Positions 50,896 through 59,569 of a stretch of DNA of 64,000 bases are shown here, one piece after another (the stretch's first letter is position 1; the number at the start of each line of letters is the position of its first letter). The stretch comes from CAZRHR01 sp964578885 (GTDB lineage Bacteria; Bacteroidota; Bacteroidia; CAIKAF01): contig CAZOEO010000007.1 of assembly GCA_964578885.1 (NCBI GenBank), positions 1 through 64,000 of the forward strand. Reading direction: 5' to 3'. The notes beneath the pieces are model-generated. The model did not search any database, had not been told where the DNA came from, and worked only from the letters and a program-made list of their open reading frames with translations. The position numbers were made by a program, and so were the translations under genes.

Positions 50896-52254
50896 ATGGA
50901 TTATCAATCGTGGATGCACCTGTGGCATCGGGCCGGATTTGGCCCTCCCCTCACGGAAAGGGCTTCGTGGGAAAATTTATCCCGCCAGCAATCCGTGCAA
51001 TTATTGCTGAAACAATCGGCCAGTTGGGAGCCACTGGATATCGCGGAAAAACCCAGCCAACCATGGATTGCCGGCCGAAATCCAAAACAACGGACCCGAC
51101 ATCTTCGACATTTGCAACTGGACGAATTGGGCCGGATGAACATTCAGGCTATGAATCTCTTAGCCTTCGCTCCAGAACAACTTCGGGAAAAAATGTTCCT
51201 GTTTTGGCATGGATATTTCGCTTGTTTTGTCCCCTACAGTTGGTTGCTCCAGAACCACATAAACCTGCTTCGCCAACAGGCGCTGGGCAACGTAAAAAAT
51301 TTAATGCAGGCTGTAGCAAAAGATGCAGCCATGATGGAGTTTTTAAACACCACCCAAAACAAAAAGGCCCATCCCAACGAAAATTTTGCCCGTGAACTCA
51401 TGGAACTGTACACTTTGGGGCGCGGACATTATCAAGAAAAAGATATTCAGGAAGCAGCCAAAGCGTTTACAGGTTGGTATTACAACGAAGAAGGTCGGTT
51501 TACCCTACTTAAAGAATTTCAGGATACAAACCCCATTGTTTTCCGGGGAAAAGAAGGACATTTTTCGGGAGAGCAAATTATCGAACAGCTGGTGGAAGAC
51601 CCTCAAATGGCCATTCATTTCTGCACCCGGCTCTACCGTTTTTTTGTCAACCACGAACTTCCTAACCATCAACATATTGCAGAATTGGCGGAAGTCCTGA
51701 GGAGCGCGCAATTCGAAATGGTGCCACTGCTCACCCATTTATTTACTTCGGATTGGTTTTACGAAAGCCAACAAATAGGCGTTCAAATTAAATCACCTGC
51801 CGAATTAATTACCGGACTAAGAAGGCAATTTGGCATTGAGTTTAAAGACGAACAAGTCCTGCTGTTCTTGCAAAGGGTAATGGGTCAGGTTGTGGGTCAC
51901 CCACCCAACGTAGCCGGTTGGCCGGGTGGAAAACAATGGATTGATGGCGCCACGCTGATTTTCAGACTTCGTTTGGCCGACGGCTTATTTTCCAACGCAG
52001 ATTTACCCTTTGAAACCCAGGAAAAAGCAGAAGATATTCCTCTGGGAAGAAAAATGAAATCGTTCAACACCCAATTGGGCTGGGAACACATGTTGGTTTT
52101 TGCCGAAGGAAAAAAAGGCCGGGAACTCACCCGCGTCATGGCCGAAAAACTTATAGTCCGCCCGGGGAATCTGGCAGAACGACTCCCGGAACCGGAAAAT
52201 CCAATAGACGCCATTCGCATGGTCCTTCGTTCTCCCGAATATCAAATGTGCTGA
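50896..52254 (+). CDS. DUF1800 family protein
   Basis: A 452-residue protein with the DUF1800 signature: FWHGYFACFVPYSWLLQNHI, NTTQNKKAHPNENFARELME, and ELYTLGRGHYQEKDI followed by EAAKAFTGWYY. The C-terminal third has the GWPGGKQWIDGATLIFRLRL segment usual in the family. No signal peptide is visible. DUF1800 and DUF1501 genes nearly always form a pair, as here, and are thought to act together in export or polymer handling; the actual activity is not known to me. The next gene starts 5 bases after its stop. Confidence 0.92.
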   Translation: MDYQSWMHLWHRAGFGPPLTERASWENLSRQQSVQLLLKQSASWEPLDIAEKPSQPWIAGRNPKQRTRHLRHLQLDELGRMNIQAMNLLAFAPEQLREKMFLFWHGYFACFVPYSWLLQNHINLLRQQALGNVKNLMQAVAKDAAMMEFLNTTQNKKAHPNENFARELMELYTLGRGHYQEKDIQEAAKAFTGWYYNEEGRFTLLKEFQDTNPIVFRGKEGHFSGEQIIEQLVEDPQMAIHFCTRLYRFFVNHELPNHQHIAELAEVLRSAQFEMVPLLTHLFTSDWFYESQQIGVQIKSPAELITGLRRQFGIEFKDEQVLLFLQRVMGQVVGHPPNVAGWPGGKQWIDGATLIFRLRLADGLFSNADLPFETQEKAEDIPLGRKMKSFNTQLGWEHMLVFAEGKKGRELTRVMAEKLIVRPGNLAERLPEPENPIDAIRMVLRSPEYQMC

Positions 52255-52259
52255 ACAGT

Positions 52260-53438
52260 ATGAACCGCAGAACTTTTCTCCGACAAACCGCCTTGGCTTC
52301 CACCGCCGCCTGGATGCCTGCGTTTCTGAGGGCCTCCGCAGGACTTCCTCCCGGAACGCACGAACCTATTTTGGTCATGATTCAGCTTTCCGGCGGAAAC
52401 GACGGGCTGAATACAGTGATCCCCATGCGAGACGACCGATATTTTAAAGCACGTCCCGGATTAGGATTAGGGCCTCAGGACTGTCTGGCCGTGGGCCCTG
52501 ATTTGGGTTTTCATCCGGCCCTTACGGGTTTACATGAAATGGTGCAACAAGGTTGGCTGTCCGCCGTGCATCACGTGGGTTATCCGCATCCGGACAGAAG
52601 TCACTTCCGTTCCATGGACATCTGGCATTCCGCCAGTGGTGCACACCAATTTTGGAATCACGGCTGGTTGGGTCGGTGGTTAGATACCCAGGCAGGAAAA
52701 CCCGGGCCACTGGGCGTCGAACTGAATGAATCGCTCAACATGGCCATGAAAGGCTTGCGTGAAAATGGTCTGGCCGTTCAAAATCCGGATACATTGGCCA
52801 GAGCCACCCAACATTTGCTTTTACCTGAAACCCCGGGCGCGAACGAAGGACTTCCGGCGCTGGCCTATTTGTACCATACCGCTACGGAAGTGAAAGAGCA
52901 GGCACAGCTCCTTCAAAATCATTTTCATAAAGGAAAAACGACCCGCGACTTTCCGCATCATGCCTTCGGACAGCAAATGAAAACCATCGCGAAACTGATT
53001 CTGTCGGATGCCCCCACCCGAATTTATTATGCTGAACTCAGCGGATTCGATACCCATGTCGGACAGAAAGGCAAACATGAGCGTCTACTCTCACAATATG
53101 GCGATACGTTACTCGCATTTTCAGAAGAAATGCAAACCGCAGGTCTCATGGACAAAGTGGTTTGCCTCACTTTTTCTGAATTTGGCAGAAGAACCGAACA
53201 AAATGCAGGTGGCGGCACCGACCATGGTGCAGCATCCGTAGTGTTTGTGTCCGGCGGCCCCAACCGTACCTTCAGAACCGATTGGGCCACGCCAGATTTA
53301 GGAAATCAAGTGGATGGCGACCTGGCCATGAAAGTGGACTTCCGATCTATTTACAGTGAAATACTCGCCAAATGGCTTTCTGCAAACCCCGAATCTATTT
53401 TAGGGCAAGCCTTCCCGCATCTGGGACTTTTTTCTTAA
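52260..53438 (+). CDS. DUF1501 family protein with Tat-like signal
   Basis: A 392-residue exported protein of the DUF1501 family, which belongs to the sulfatase/alkaline-phosphatase-like superfamily. The start at ATG 52260 gives a twin-arginine-like leader (MNRRTFLRQTALASTAAW). Family segments are LVMIQLSGGNDGLNTVIPM, HPDRSHFRSMDIWHSA, SGFDTHVGQKGKHERLL, and LTFSEFGRRTEQNAGGGTDH followed by GAA. The metal-site-like Asp and His residues are in these blocks. It is paired with DUF1800 upstream; function unknown. Confidence 0.92.
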   Translation: MNRRTFLRQTALASTAAWMPAFLRASAGLPPGTHEPILVMIQLSGGNDGLNTVIPMRDDRYFKARPGLGLGPQDCLAVGPDLGFHPALTGLHEMVQQGWLSAVHHVGYPHPDRSHFRSMDIWHSASGAHQFWNHGWLGRWLDTQAGKPGPLGVELNESLNMAMKGLRENGLAVQNPDTLARATQHLLLPETPGANEGLPALAYLYHTATEVKEQAQLLQNHFHKGKTTRDFPHHAFGQQMKTIAKLILSDAPTRIYYAELSGFDTHVGQKGKHERLLSQYGDTLLAFSEEMQTAGLMDKVVCLTFSEFGRRTEQNAGGGTDHGAASVVFVSGGPNRTFRTDWATPDLGNQVDGDLAMKVDFRSIYSEILAKWLSANPESILGQAFPHLGLFS

Positions 53439-53497
53439 ACCATTTTAGCCCAAGGCTGTTTCACCAGAAACACTTTCCTTTTTTAGGACGGAAAAGA

Positions 53498-53505
53498 TAT
53501 CTTTG
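53498..53505 (+). promoter_or_regulatory. -7 promoter element of the small lipoprotein gene
   Basis: TATCTTTG is an exact consensus match, 18 bases before the ATG at 53524. It supports the later start over an upstream in-frame TTG-type start at 53503. Confidence 0.55.
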
Positions 53506-53523
53506 TTTCAAATAAAACGGACT

Positions 53524-54042
53524 ATGTACTTCTCTTCAAAATCTCTTCTTTTCGTTTCAGCCATCGTAGGATTAGTGGCTTGTGGACCGGGTGAGCAAAT
53601 CCAGGTTCCTTTTGATTCAGGCGAGATTAGCTTTACCATTGATACACCAATGATTGCAGGACCCAATACCGTTCAGCAAGAAATTACCCTGAATCTGGAT
53701 GAAGCATTTAAAAACGCAGGAGCCAACCGCGAGAAAATCACCGCAGTACAATTTGAGCCCATGGTTTTTACCGCAGATTCCGGAAAAACGTTCGATTTAT
53801 TTGAAAGCTTCACCGTGCAATTTTTCTCCGATGCCAACGACATGAGTTCGGTGATGAGCATGTCACCGGAAAAAGGGAAAAATGCCATCGAAGGCAATCC
53901 TGCATCCGAAAATAACCTGAGCGTTTATTTTAAAGAATCAGGTATGTTTTTGGTGGTAGATGCCAACCTGACCACCGGCGACACACTGCCCTTTACCTTC
54001 ACCACCCGCCTGAAAGGAAATTTATCCGCCGGTAAAAAATAA
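53524..54042 (+). CDS. Small lipoprotein, unknown function
   Basis: A 172-residue lipoprotein. Signal MYFSSKSLLFVSAIVGL, lipobox LVAC, then GPGEQ. The mature chain is beta-rich (EISFTIDTPMIAGPNTVQQE, TFDLFESFTVQFFSDAN, FLVVDANLTTGDTLPFTFT) and resembles an Ig-like or jelly-roll domain. I recognise no family. The DUF2147 gene follows after 21 bases. Confidence 0.75.
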   Translation: MYFSSKSLLFVSAIVGLVACGPGEQIQVPFDSGEISFTIDTPMIAGPNTVQQEITLNLDEAFKNAGANREKITAVQFEPMVFTADSGKTFDLFESFTVQFFSDANDMSSVMSMSPEKGKNAIEGNPASENNLSVYFKESGMFLVVDANLTTGDTLPFTFTTRLKGNLSAGKK

Positions 54043-54063
54043 ATCATTTTAATTCCAAAACTT

Positions 54064-54504
54064 ATGCTACATACTTTATTTTTAGGCATTTGCTTAAGCT
54101 GGTTTGCAGCACCAACCCAGGCCACCGAAGCCGATAGAATCATCGGCACCTGGGTACCAAGCCATGGAAAAGCAAGGGTTAAAATTGAAAAAATTGGCAC
54201 CAAGTTTTTTGGGAAAACAGTCTGGTTGAAAGATCCCAACGACGACAAGGGAAATCCCAAAACAGACATCAATAACCCTGATCCGGCGTTGAGAAATCAA
54301 CCGCGATTAGGCCTTCGAATCATGAAAGATTTTGTCTATGAAGGCGAAGGCGTTTGGTCCGGAGGAACCGTCTATGACCCCGAAAAAGGAAAAACGTATT
54401 GCGGTAAAATCAAATGGATCGACGCCGATCATCTGGATTTACGCGGTAGCATCTGCGGATTTTCTGTTTTGGGTCGCACCGACACCTGGACACGTTTCAA
54501 GTAA
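54064..54504 (+). CDS. DUF2147 exported protein
   Basis: A 146-residue periplasmic protein. The signal peptide ends near PTQAT. The mature domain shows the DUF2147 pattern: DRIIGTWVPSHGKARVKIEK, GKTVWLKDPND, MKDFVYEGEGVWSGGTVYDP, and EKGKTYCGKIKWIDADHLDL ending LGRTDTWTRF. The fold is lipocalin-like. Function not established. It is probably co-transcribed with the lipoprotein gene upstream; miaB downstream has its own promoter. Confidence 0.88.
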   Translation: MLHTLFLGICLSWFAAPTQATEADRIIGTWVPSHGKARVKIEKIGTKFFGKTVWLKDPNDDKGNPKTDINNPDPALRNQPRLGLRIMKDFVYEGEGVWSGGTVYDPEKGKTYCGKIKWIDADHLDLRGSICGFSVLGRTDTWTRFK

Positions 54505-54518
54505 AGCGGGGAAAGCCC

Positions 54519-54526
54519 TATATTTG
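54519..54526 (+). promoter_or_regulatory. -7 promoter element, leaderless, miaB
   Basis: TATATTTG matches TAnnTTTG exactly; four bases (TGCC) separate it from the miaB ATG at 54531. Confidence 0.65.
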
Positions 54527-54530
54527 TGCC

Positions 54531-55979
54531 ATGCAGCGTGAAGAACATCCACTCCCACTGGCGGAACATTTACAGGGTCAGCCAACGGTATTAGCCAGCC
54601 AGCCAGAACAGGCTCACCGGAAACTTTTTCTGGAATCCTATGGCTGTCAGATGAATTTTTCTGACTCGGAAATCGTCGCCTCTATTCTGGCGGAACACGG
54701 CTATGCCACGACCCGGAACATGTTCGACTCCGACGTCATACTGCTGAATACCTGCGCCATTCGCGACAATGCGGAACAGAAAGTCCGCCACCGCTTGCAG
54801 GAATTCAAACAATTGAAAAAGAAAAATCCAAGCCTCGTAGTTGGGGTATTGGGTTGCATGGCAGAACGGCTAAAAGAAAAATTTCTGGAAGAAGAAAAAC
54901 TGGTAGACCTGGTCGCCGGACCAGATGCGTACAGATCTCTTCCTCAACTTATTGAAGAAGTAGACTCGGGACAAAGGAGCATCAACGTACTGCTTTCACT
55001 CGAAGAAACATACGCAGAAATCACACCGGTTCGCCTTACTGGAAATGGGGTGTCTGCTTTTATTTCCATCACGCGCGGATGCGACAACATGTGCTCCTTC
55101 TGCGTAGTGCCTTTTACCCGCGGCCGCGAAAGAAGCCGTGATCCTGAAACAATCCTGAGCGAGGCCACACAGCTTTATCAGGACGGCTACCGAGAAATCA
55201 CTTTACTTGGACAAAACGTCGACTCGTACCTTTGGTATGGTGGCGGACCTAAAAAAGAATTTAAAAACCTTTCTCCGGATGAACAGGCTGCTGCCACCAC
55301 TTTTGCCGGTCTCATGGATCGCGTGGCAAGAATTGCGCCCGATTTGCGGATTCGATTTACCACGTCTAACCCCAGAGACATGACGGATGAAGTGCTGCAC
55401 GTTATGGCCGCCCATCCGAATATTTGCAAATACATTCACCTTCCTGTGCAAAGTGGGCACACTGATGTGTTGGAACGCATGAACCGCGGCTATTCAAGAG
55501 AAGAATATCTGGATCGAATCGAGGCCATTCAACGCATTGTTCCCAACTGTGCCATTTCTACTGATATTATTTCAGGCTTTTGCGGTGAAACGGAAGAAGA
55601 ACATCAGGCGACTCTTTCGCTGATGGAACTGGTCAAATACGATTACGCGTACATGTTTAAATACAGTGAACGCCCCCGTACACTTGCTGAAAGAAAATAC
55701 AAAGACGATGTTCCCGAAGAGGTGAAAGGACGCCGACTTCAGGAAATCATTCAACTGCAAACCCGACTTTCTTTGGAAAGCAATCAGCGCGACATCGGAA
55801 AAACGTTCGAAGTCATGGTGGAAGGCAAATCCAAAAAATCCGATCAAGAAGTGTATGGCAGAAACAGCCAGAACAAAGTGATCGTTTTCCCCGACCACGG
55901 CTATTTGCCCGGAACGTTTGTGCACGTAAAAATTCTTGATTGTACCTCCGCCACGTTGAAAGGTGAGGCCGTTGCATAA
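54531..55979 (+). CDS. miaB: MiaB tRNA methylthiotransferase
   Basis: A 482-residue radical-SAM enzyme that adds the 2-methylthio group to N6-isopentenyl-A37 of tRNAs. The N-terminal UPF0004 domain has the first cluster cysteines in ESYGCQMNFSDSE, LLNTCAIRDNAEQ and GVLGCMAERLKE. The radical-SAM CxxxCxxC is RGCDNMCSFCVVPFTRGRER. The TRAM domain closes the chain (VMVEGKSKKSDQEVYGR). An extra ~30-residue N-terminal tail precedes the first domain. Its stop codon overlaps the next gene's start by one base (TAATG). Confidence 0.97.
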   Translation: MQREEHPLPLAEHLQGQPTVLASQPEQAHRKLFLESYGCQMNFSDSEIVASILAEHGYATTRNMFDSDVILLNTCAIRDNAEQKVRHRLQEFKQLKKKNPSLVVGVLGCMAERLKEKFLEEEKLVDLVAGPDAYRSLPQLIEEVDSGQRSINVLLSLEETYAEITPVRLTGNGVSAFISITRGCDNMCSFCVVPFTRGRERSRDPETILSEATQLYQDGYREITLLGQNVDSYLWYGGGPKKEFKNLSPDEQAAATTFAGLMDRVARIAPDLRIRFTTSNPRDMTDEVLHVMAAHPNICKYIHLPVQSGHTDVLERMNRGYSREEYLDRIEAIQRIVPNCAISTDIISGFCGETEEEHQATLSLMELVKYDYAYMFKYSERPRTLAERKYKDDVPEEVKGRRLQEIIQLQTRLSLESNQRDIGKTFEVMVEGKSKKSDQEVYGRNSQNKVIVFPDHGYLPGTFVHVKILDCTSATLKGEAVA

Positions 55980-57184
55980 TGGATATCAGGGAATTAAAAA
56001 ATAGATTTGGCATTATTGGGAATGCACCTATGTTGGATAGGGCGCTGGACATTGCCGTTCAAGTGGCTCCAACCAATTTAAGTGCACTTATCACCGGGGA
56101 AAGCGGTGTTGGAAAAGAGGTTTTTTCAAAAATCATACATGCGCTAAGTCCCAGAAAACATGGTCCCTTTATCGCCGTAAACTGCGGAGCCATTCCTGAA
56201 GGAACCATTGATTCAGAGCTTTTTGGCCATGAGAAAGGCAGTTTTACAGGGGCGACCGACAGCCGAAAAGGCTATTTTGAAGTAGTGAATGGAGGCACCA
56301 TTTTCCTGGATGAAGTCGCAGATTTGCCGCTGACCACACAGGTTCGACTTTTGCGCGTGCTGGAAACCGGAGAATTCATCCGCGTGGGTTCCTCCAAAGT
56401 GCAAAAGACCGATGTCCGCGTAGTAGCCGCCACCAACCTGAACATGATGGAAGCCATTCAGCGTGGCAAATTCCGGGAAGACCTTTACTATCGGCTCAAT
56501 ACTGTACCCATTCGTATTCCGTCTTTGCGCGAAAGACCCGGAGATATCGATTTCTTGTTTAGAAAGTTTGCCACCGATTTTGCAGAAAGATACCGCATGC
56601 CGGTTGTTCGTCTGCAGCCGGATGCTTTGTCTTTGCTTCAAAAATATCGCTGGCCCGGGAACATCCGACAGCTGAAAAATCTGGCGGAACAAATTTCAGT
56701 GCTCGAACATGAGCGAGAAATTGATTCAGACACCGTAAGGCGCTATTTACCAGACGATCAGGGCACATACCTGCCAGCCATTCAGCGCTCCTTTTCTGAG
56801 CCAGAAAACAGTCCTGACCGAGACGTATTGATGCGGGCGGTCGTAGAACTACGTAAAGAAGTGGATGAGTTAAAAACCGTCGTGGTGTCCATCCTTCAGT
56901 CTGGCGGACATGTTTCCCTGTCCGCACTGCCCGAACAGGAAACTTTTACGGCCGAACAAGTGCATTCCTCCGGCTTACATCAACCAGCCGTTTTACCCCG
57001 GGAAGTGACCATTCACCATCCGGTGGAAGAAAGTTTAAGGCTGGAAGAAAAAGAAAAGGATTTGATAGAAAGGGCCTTGCTGAAACATCGGGGAAAAAGA
57101 AAACTGGCCGCCATCGAATTGGGTATTTCGGAGCGAACTTTGTACCGAAAAATCAGAGAATATGGTATCAAACTCAAACAATAA
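55979..57184 (+). CDS. Sigma-54-dependent activator without receiver domain
   Basis: A 401-residue AAA+ activator. Walker A GESGVGKEVF, the sigma-54 contact loop in HEKGSFTGATDSRKG (GSFTGA rather than the usual GAFTGA), Walker B GGTIFLDEVADLPL, and the arginine-finger region REDLYYRLNTVPIRIPSLRE are all present. The C-terminal Fis-type helix-turn-helix is RKLAAIELGISERTLYRKI. There is no N-terminal sensory or receiver domain, only ~20 residues, so its activity must be set by expression or by protein contacts. It is translationally coupled to miaB, the usual Bacteroidota arrangement; lptE normally comes next but is elsewhere here. Confidence 0.94.
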   Translation: MDIRELKNRFGIIGNAPMLDRALDIAVQVAPTNLSALITGESGVGKEVFSKIIHALSPRKHGPFIAVNCGAIPEGTIDSELFGHEKGSFTGATDSRKGYFEVVNGGTIFLDEVADLPLTTQVRLLRVLETGEFIRVGSSKVQKTDVRVVAATNLNMMEAIQRGKFREDLYYRLNTVPIRIPSLRERPGDIDFLFRKFATDFAERYRMPVVRLQPDALSLLQKYRWPGNIRQLKNLAEQISVLEHEREIDSDTVRRYLPDDQGTYLPAIQRSFSEPENSPDRDVLMRAVVELRKEVDELKTVVVSILQSGGHVSLSALPEQETFTAEQVHSSGLHQPAVLPREVTIHHPVEESLRLEEKEKDLIERALLKHRGKRKLAAIELGISERTLYRKIREYGIKLKQ

Positions 57185-57210
57185 CCCCTTCTTTCCAGAG
57201 TTATGATGCT

Positions 57211-58668
57211 ATGAAAAAACGGAAGTTTTGGGTCATTTTTTCTTTGTTTGCCGGACTACTCAGTTTGGTCACTGGCTGTTTGGATGAATCGACTCAAGGA
57301 GACCTTCAGCAACTTTCTTTTAGCAGAGATACCGTTTTTTTCGATACTGTTTTTACCACGCTGGGTACCTCAACCGAAAGCCTTAAATTGTACAACAAAG
57401 GCACCCAAACCCTTCGTATTAAACGAATTCGTTTGGAGCAAGGAACTGTTTTCCGCTTTAATGCAGACGGCACACCCGGTCCGGAGGTAGAAAATCTGGA
57501 CATTTTACCGGGAGACAGTGCATTTGTTTTCATAGAAGCGACCTTGAATCCCAATCAGGGCAATGGCATTTTAATTCACGAAGAAAAGTTGGTATTTGAA
57601 TCCATGTCAGATAGCCGGGAAGTGGTCCTGGCCGTTCCGGGAACAGATGCCATTTTCTATTTACCCACAGATACGCTGGCTTCCGGCGCGGGCGGACTTC
57701 CCTATTCCATTTTACCTTGCGCCACTACTTGGAAGGCAGGAAAACCCATTGTAGTGGTGGGTTATCTGGTGGTAGATAGTCTTTGTCAGTTGACCATTGA
57801 AGCGGGTGCCCAAATTTATTTTTACAGAAATGGGGCGCTCTGGATTTATCGGGGTGGCAACCTGCAAGTGAATGGAGAGCAAAATGCCAAAGTGGTATTT
57901 CAGGGTACTCGTCTGGGCGCCAATTTCGAAGAATTGCCCGGGCAATGGGATCGAATCCTGATAAATGATGGAGGCACGGCAAGATTTAGACACGCGCTGA
58001 TAAAAAATGCTTTTATCGGTCTGCAAGCCGATCATTTAGGCCGTCTGGCCGGTCAGGACGGACCAGGTGAAGTCCTGCTGCAATCGGTTGAAATTCGAAA
58101 TTGTAGTGGGCTAGGACTTTTTTCCAGAGGACATCGCATCAACGCCTTTAACTTATTGATTCATAATTGCGGACAGTATGCCGCTGCGCTCACTTACGGA
58201 GGGAATTATCGCTTTTATCATACCACCCTGGCCAATTACTGGAGCAGAAGCAACCGGCAAACGCCTACCCTTTTTCTGAACAATTTTTCCATTAATGGCA
58301 ACAGCGCCATCGGTTGGCCCATGGATTTCAGCATGGTGAACAGCCTGGTGTACGGAAGTTTGGAAAAAGAATTTACCTATGATTCCATTCCAGATGTCCC
58401 CCTTCAATTTCAATTTGAGCGTTGTGCGCTAAGGGTGGCCCCAAATTTCCCGCTTTCACCGGCCTCCAGATATATTCATGTGTGGAAAAACATAAATCCG
58501 CAATTTGAACAACCTTCTTTGGGACAATTTATTTTAAAATCGAATTCCCCATTATTGGACTCTGCTTCCACCCAATCCATCCAAACCTTTCCCTTTCAAC
58601 TTACCTTTGATATTTACGGGAAAAATCGCACCTTTTCCCAGCCGGATCCGGGTGCAATGGAACGTTAA
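57211..58668 (+). CDS. Lipoprotein with beta-helix-like repeats
   Basis: A 485-residue lipoprotein. Signal FWVIFSLFAGLLSLV, lipobox VTGC. Residues ~35-140 look like an Ig-type domain (DTVFFDTVFTTLGTSTESLK). From ~170 to 450 the chain is repetitive and beta-rich (FYRNGALWIYRGGNLQVNGE, VEIRNCSGLGLFSRGHRINA, FNLLIHNCGQYAAALTYGG), as in right-handed parallel beta-helices. Similar proteins are common in Bacteroidota with no assigned role. It is 26 bases after the sigma-54 activator gene and 5 bases before an SDR gene. Confidence 0.78.
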   Translation: MKKRKFWVIFSLFAGLLSLVTGCLDESTQGDLQQLSFSRDTVFFDTVFTTLGTSTESLKLYNKGTQTLRIKRIRLEQGTVFRFNADGTPGPEVENLDILPGDSAFVFIEATLNPNQGNGILIHEEKLVFESMSDSREVVLAVPGTDAIFYLPTDTLASGAGGLPYSILPCATTWKAGKPIVVVGYLVVDSLCQLTIEAGAQIYFYRNGALWIYRGGNLQVNGEQNAKVVFQGTRLGANFEELPGQWDRILINDGGTARFRHALIKNAFIGLQADHLGRLAGQDGPGEVLLQSVEIRNCSGLGLFSRGHRINAFNLLIHNCGQYAAALTYGGNYRFYHTTLANYWSRSNRQTPTLFLNNFSINGNSAIGWPMDFSMVNSLVYGSLEKEFTYDSIPDVPLQFQFERCALRVAPNFPLSPASRYIHVWKNINPQFEQPSLGQFILKSNSPLLDSASTQSIQTFPFQLTFDIYGKNRTFSQPDPGAMER

Positions 58669-58673
58669 TCGCC

Positions 58674-59510
58674 ATGAAAAAAATACTCATAACCGGGGGA
58701 ACATCCGGCATTGGATTGGAAATCGCCCGCATTTTGGGCCAACAGGGACATTACATCCTGATTACAGGACGTAATCCGGATAAACTTGCTCAGGTAAAAG
58801 CAGAACTCAAAGACTTCAACATTCAGACTTATCAGGCGGACTTTTCTTCGATGGATCAAGTTTGGAAAGTGGCTGCTCAGATTTGTGCAGAGCACCAAAA
58901 TCTGGATGTGCTCATCAACAATGCCGGTGGCGCCAATGGAAAAAGAACGGTGACTGCGGATGGGTTTGAACTCACCCTGGCCGTGAATCACCTTGCGCCT
59001 TTTCTTTTCACCCATTTATTGCTGCCCCTTCTCGAAAAATCACCTCAGGGCAGGGTCATTAATCTGGCCTCATCGGCCCATTTCCATGGAAAAATCTGGA
59101 AAGATGATCTTCATTTGACCAAAGGCTATTTTATTTTAAAGGCCTATGCACAAAGTAAATTGGCCAATGTGATGTTTACGCTCGACTTGGCAGAAAAGTT
59201 AAAAAACAGCCAGGTGACGGTGCATGCCGTCCATCCGGGAGTCGTCAAAACCAAAATCGGACAAAAGAATGCGTTGGGTTACATGGGCATGGTGTGGCAG
59301 TGGGTGACCATGATCAAAGGTGTTTCCGTGACCGAAGGAGCCGATAATTCCGTGTGGCTGGCTACGGTAGAGGATGCCAAACCCATGCATGGAAAATACT
59401 TTCACCGCAGAAAAGCCGTAACTCCGGCTCCTCAAGCATTAGATTTGGAAACGCGGCAATGGCTATGGACACAAAGTGTGTATCTCACCGGGTTGCCTCA
59501 GAATACGTAA
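58674..59510 (+). CDS. Short-chain dehydrogenase/reductase
   Basis: A 278-residue SDR resembling retinol-dehydrogenase-like members. The cofactor loop is ITGGTSGIGLEIARIL, the strand-4 motif LINNAGG, the catalytic Ser in NLASSAHF, and YAQSK provides the Tyr and Lys, so the active site is complete, unlike the SDR at 48.1 kb. Arg in ITGRNPDKL suggests NADP preference. Substrate unknown. It follows the lipoprotein gene closely and probably ends that transcription unit. Confidence 0.9.
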   Translation: MKKILITGGTSGIGLEIARILGQQGHYILITGRNPDKLAQVKAELKDFNIQTYQADFSSMDQVWKVAAQICAEHQNLDVLINNAGGANGKRTVTADGFELTLAVNHLAPFLFTHLLLPLLEKSPQGRVINLASSAHFHGKIWKDDLHLTKGYFILKAYAQSKLANVMFTLDLAEKLKNSQVTVHAVHPGVVKTKIGQKNALGYMGMVWQWVTMIKGVSVTEGADNSVWLATVEDAKPMHGKYFHRRKAVTPAPQALDLETRQWLWTQSVYLTGLPQNT

Positions 59511-59569
59511 ATGCGGATAAATTCTGCAAAAAATCAACAAAAGACTTGAATCAGAACTTGGTTTAAAAG

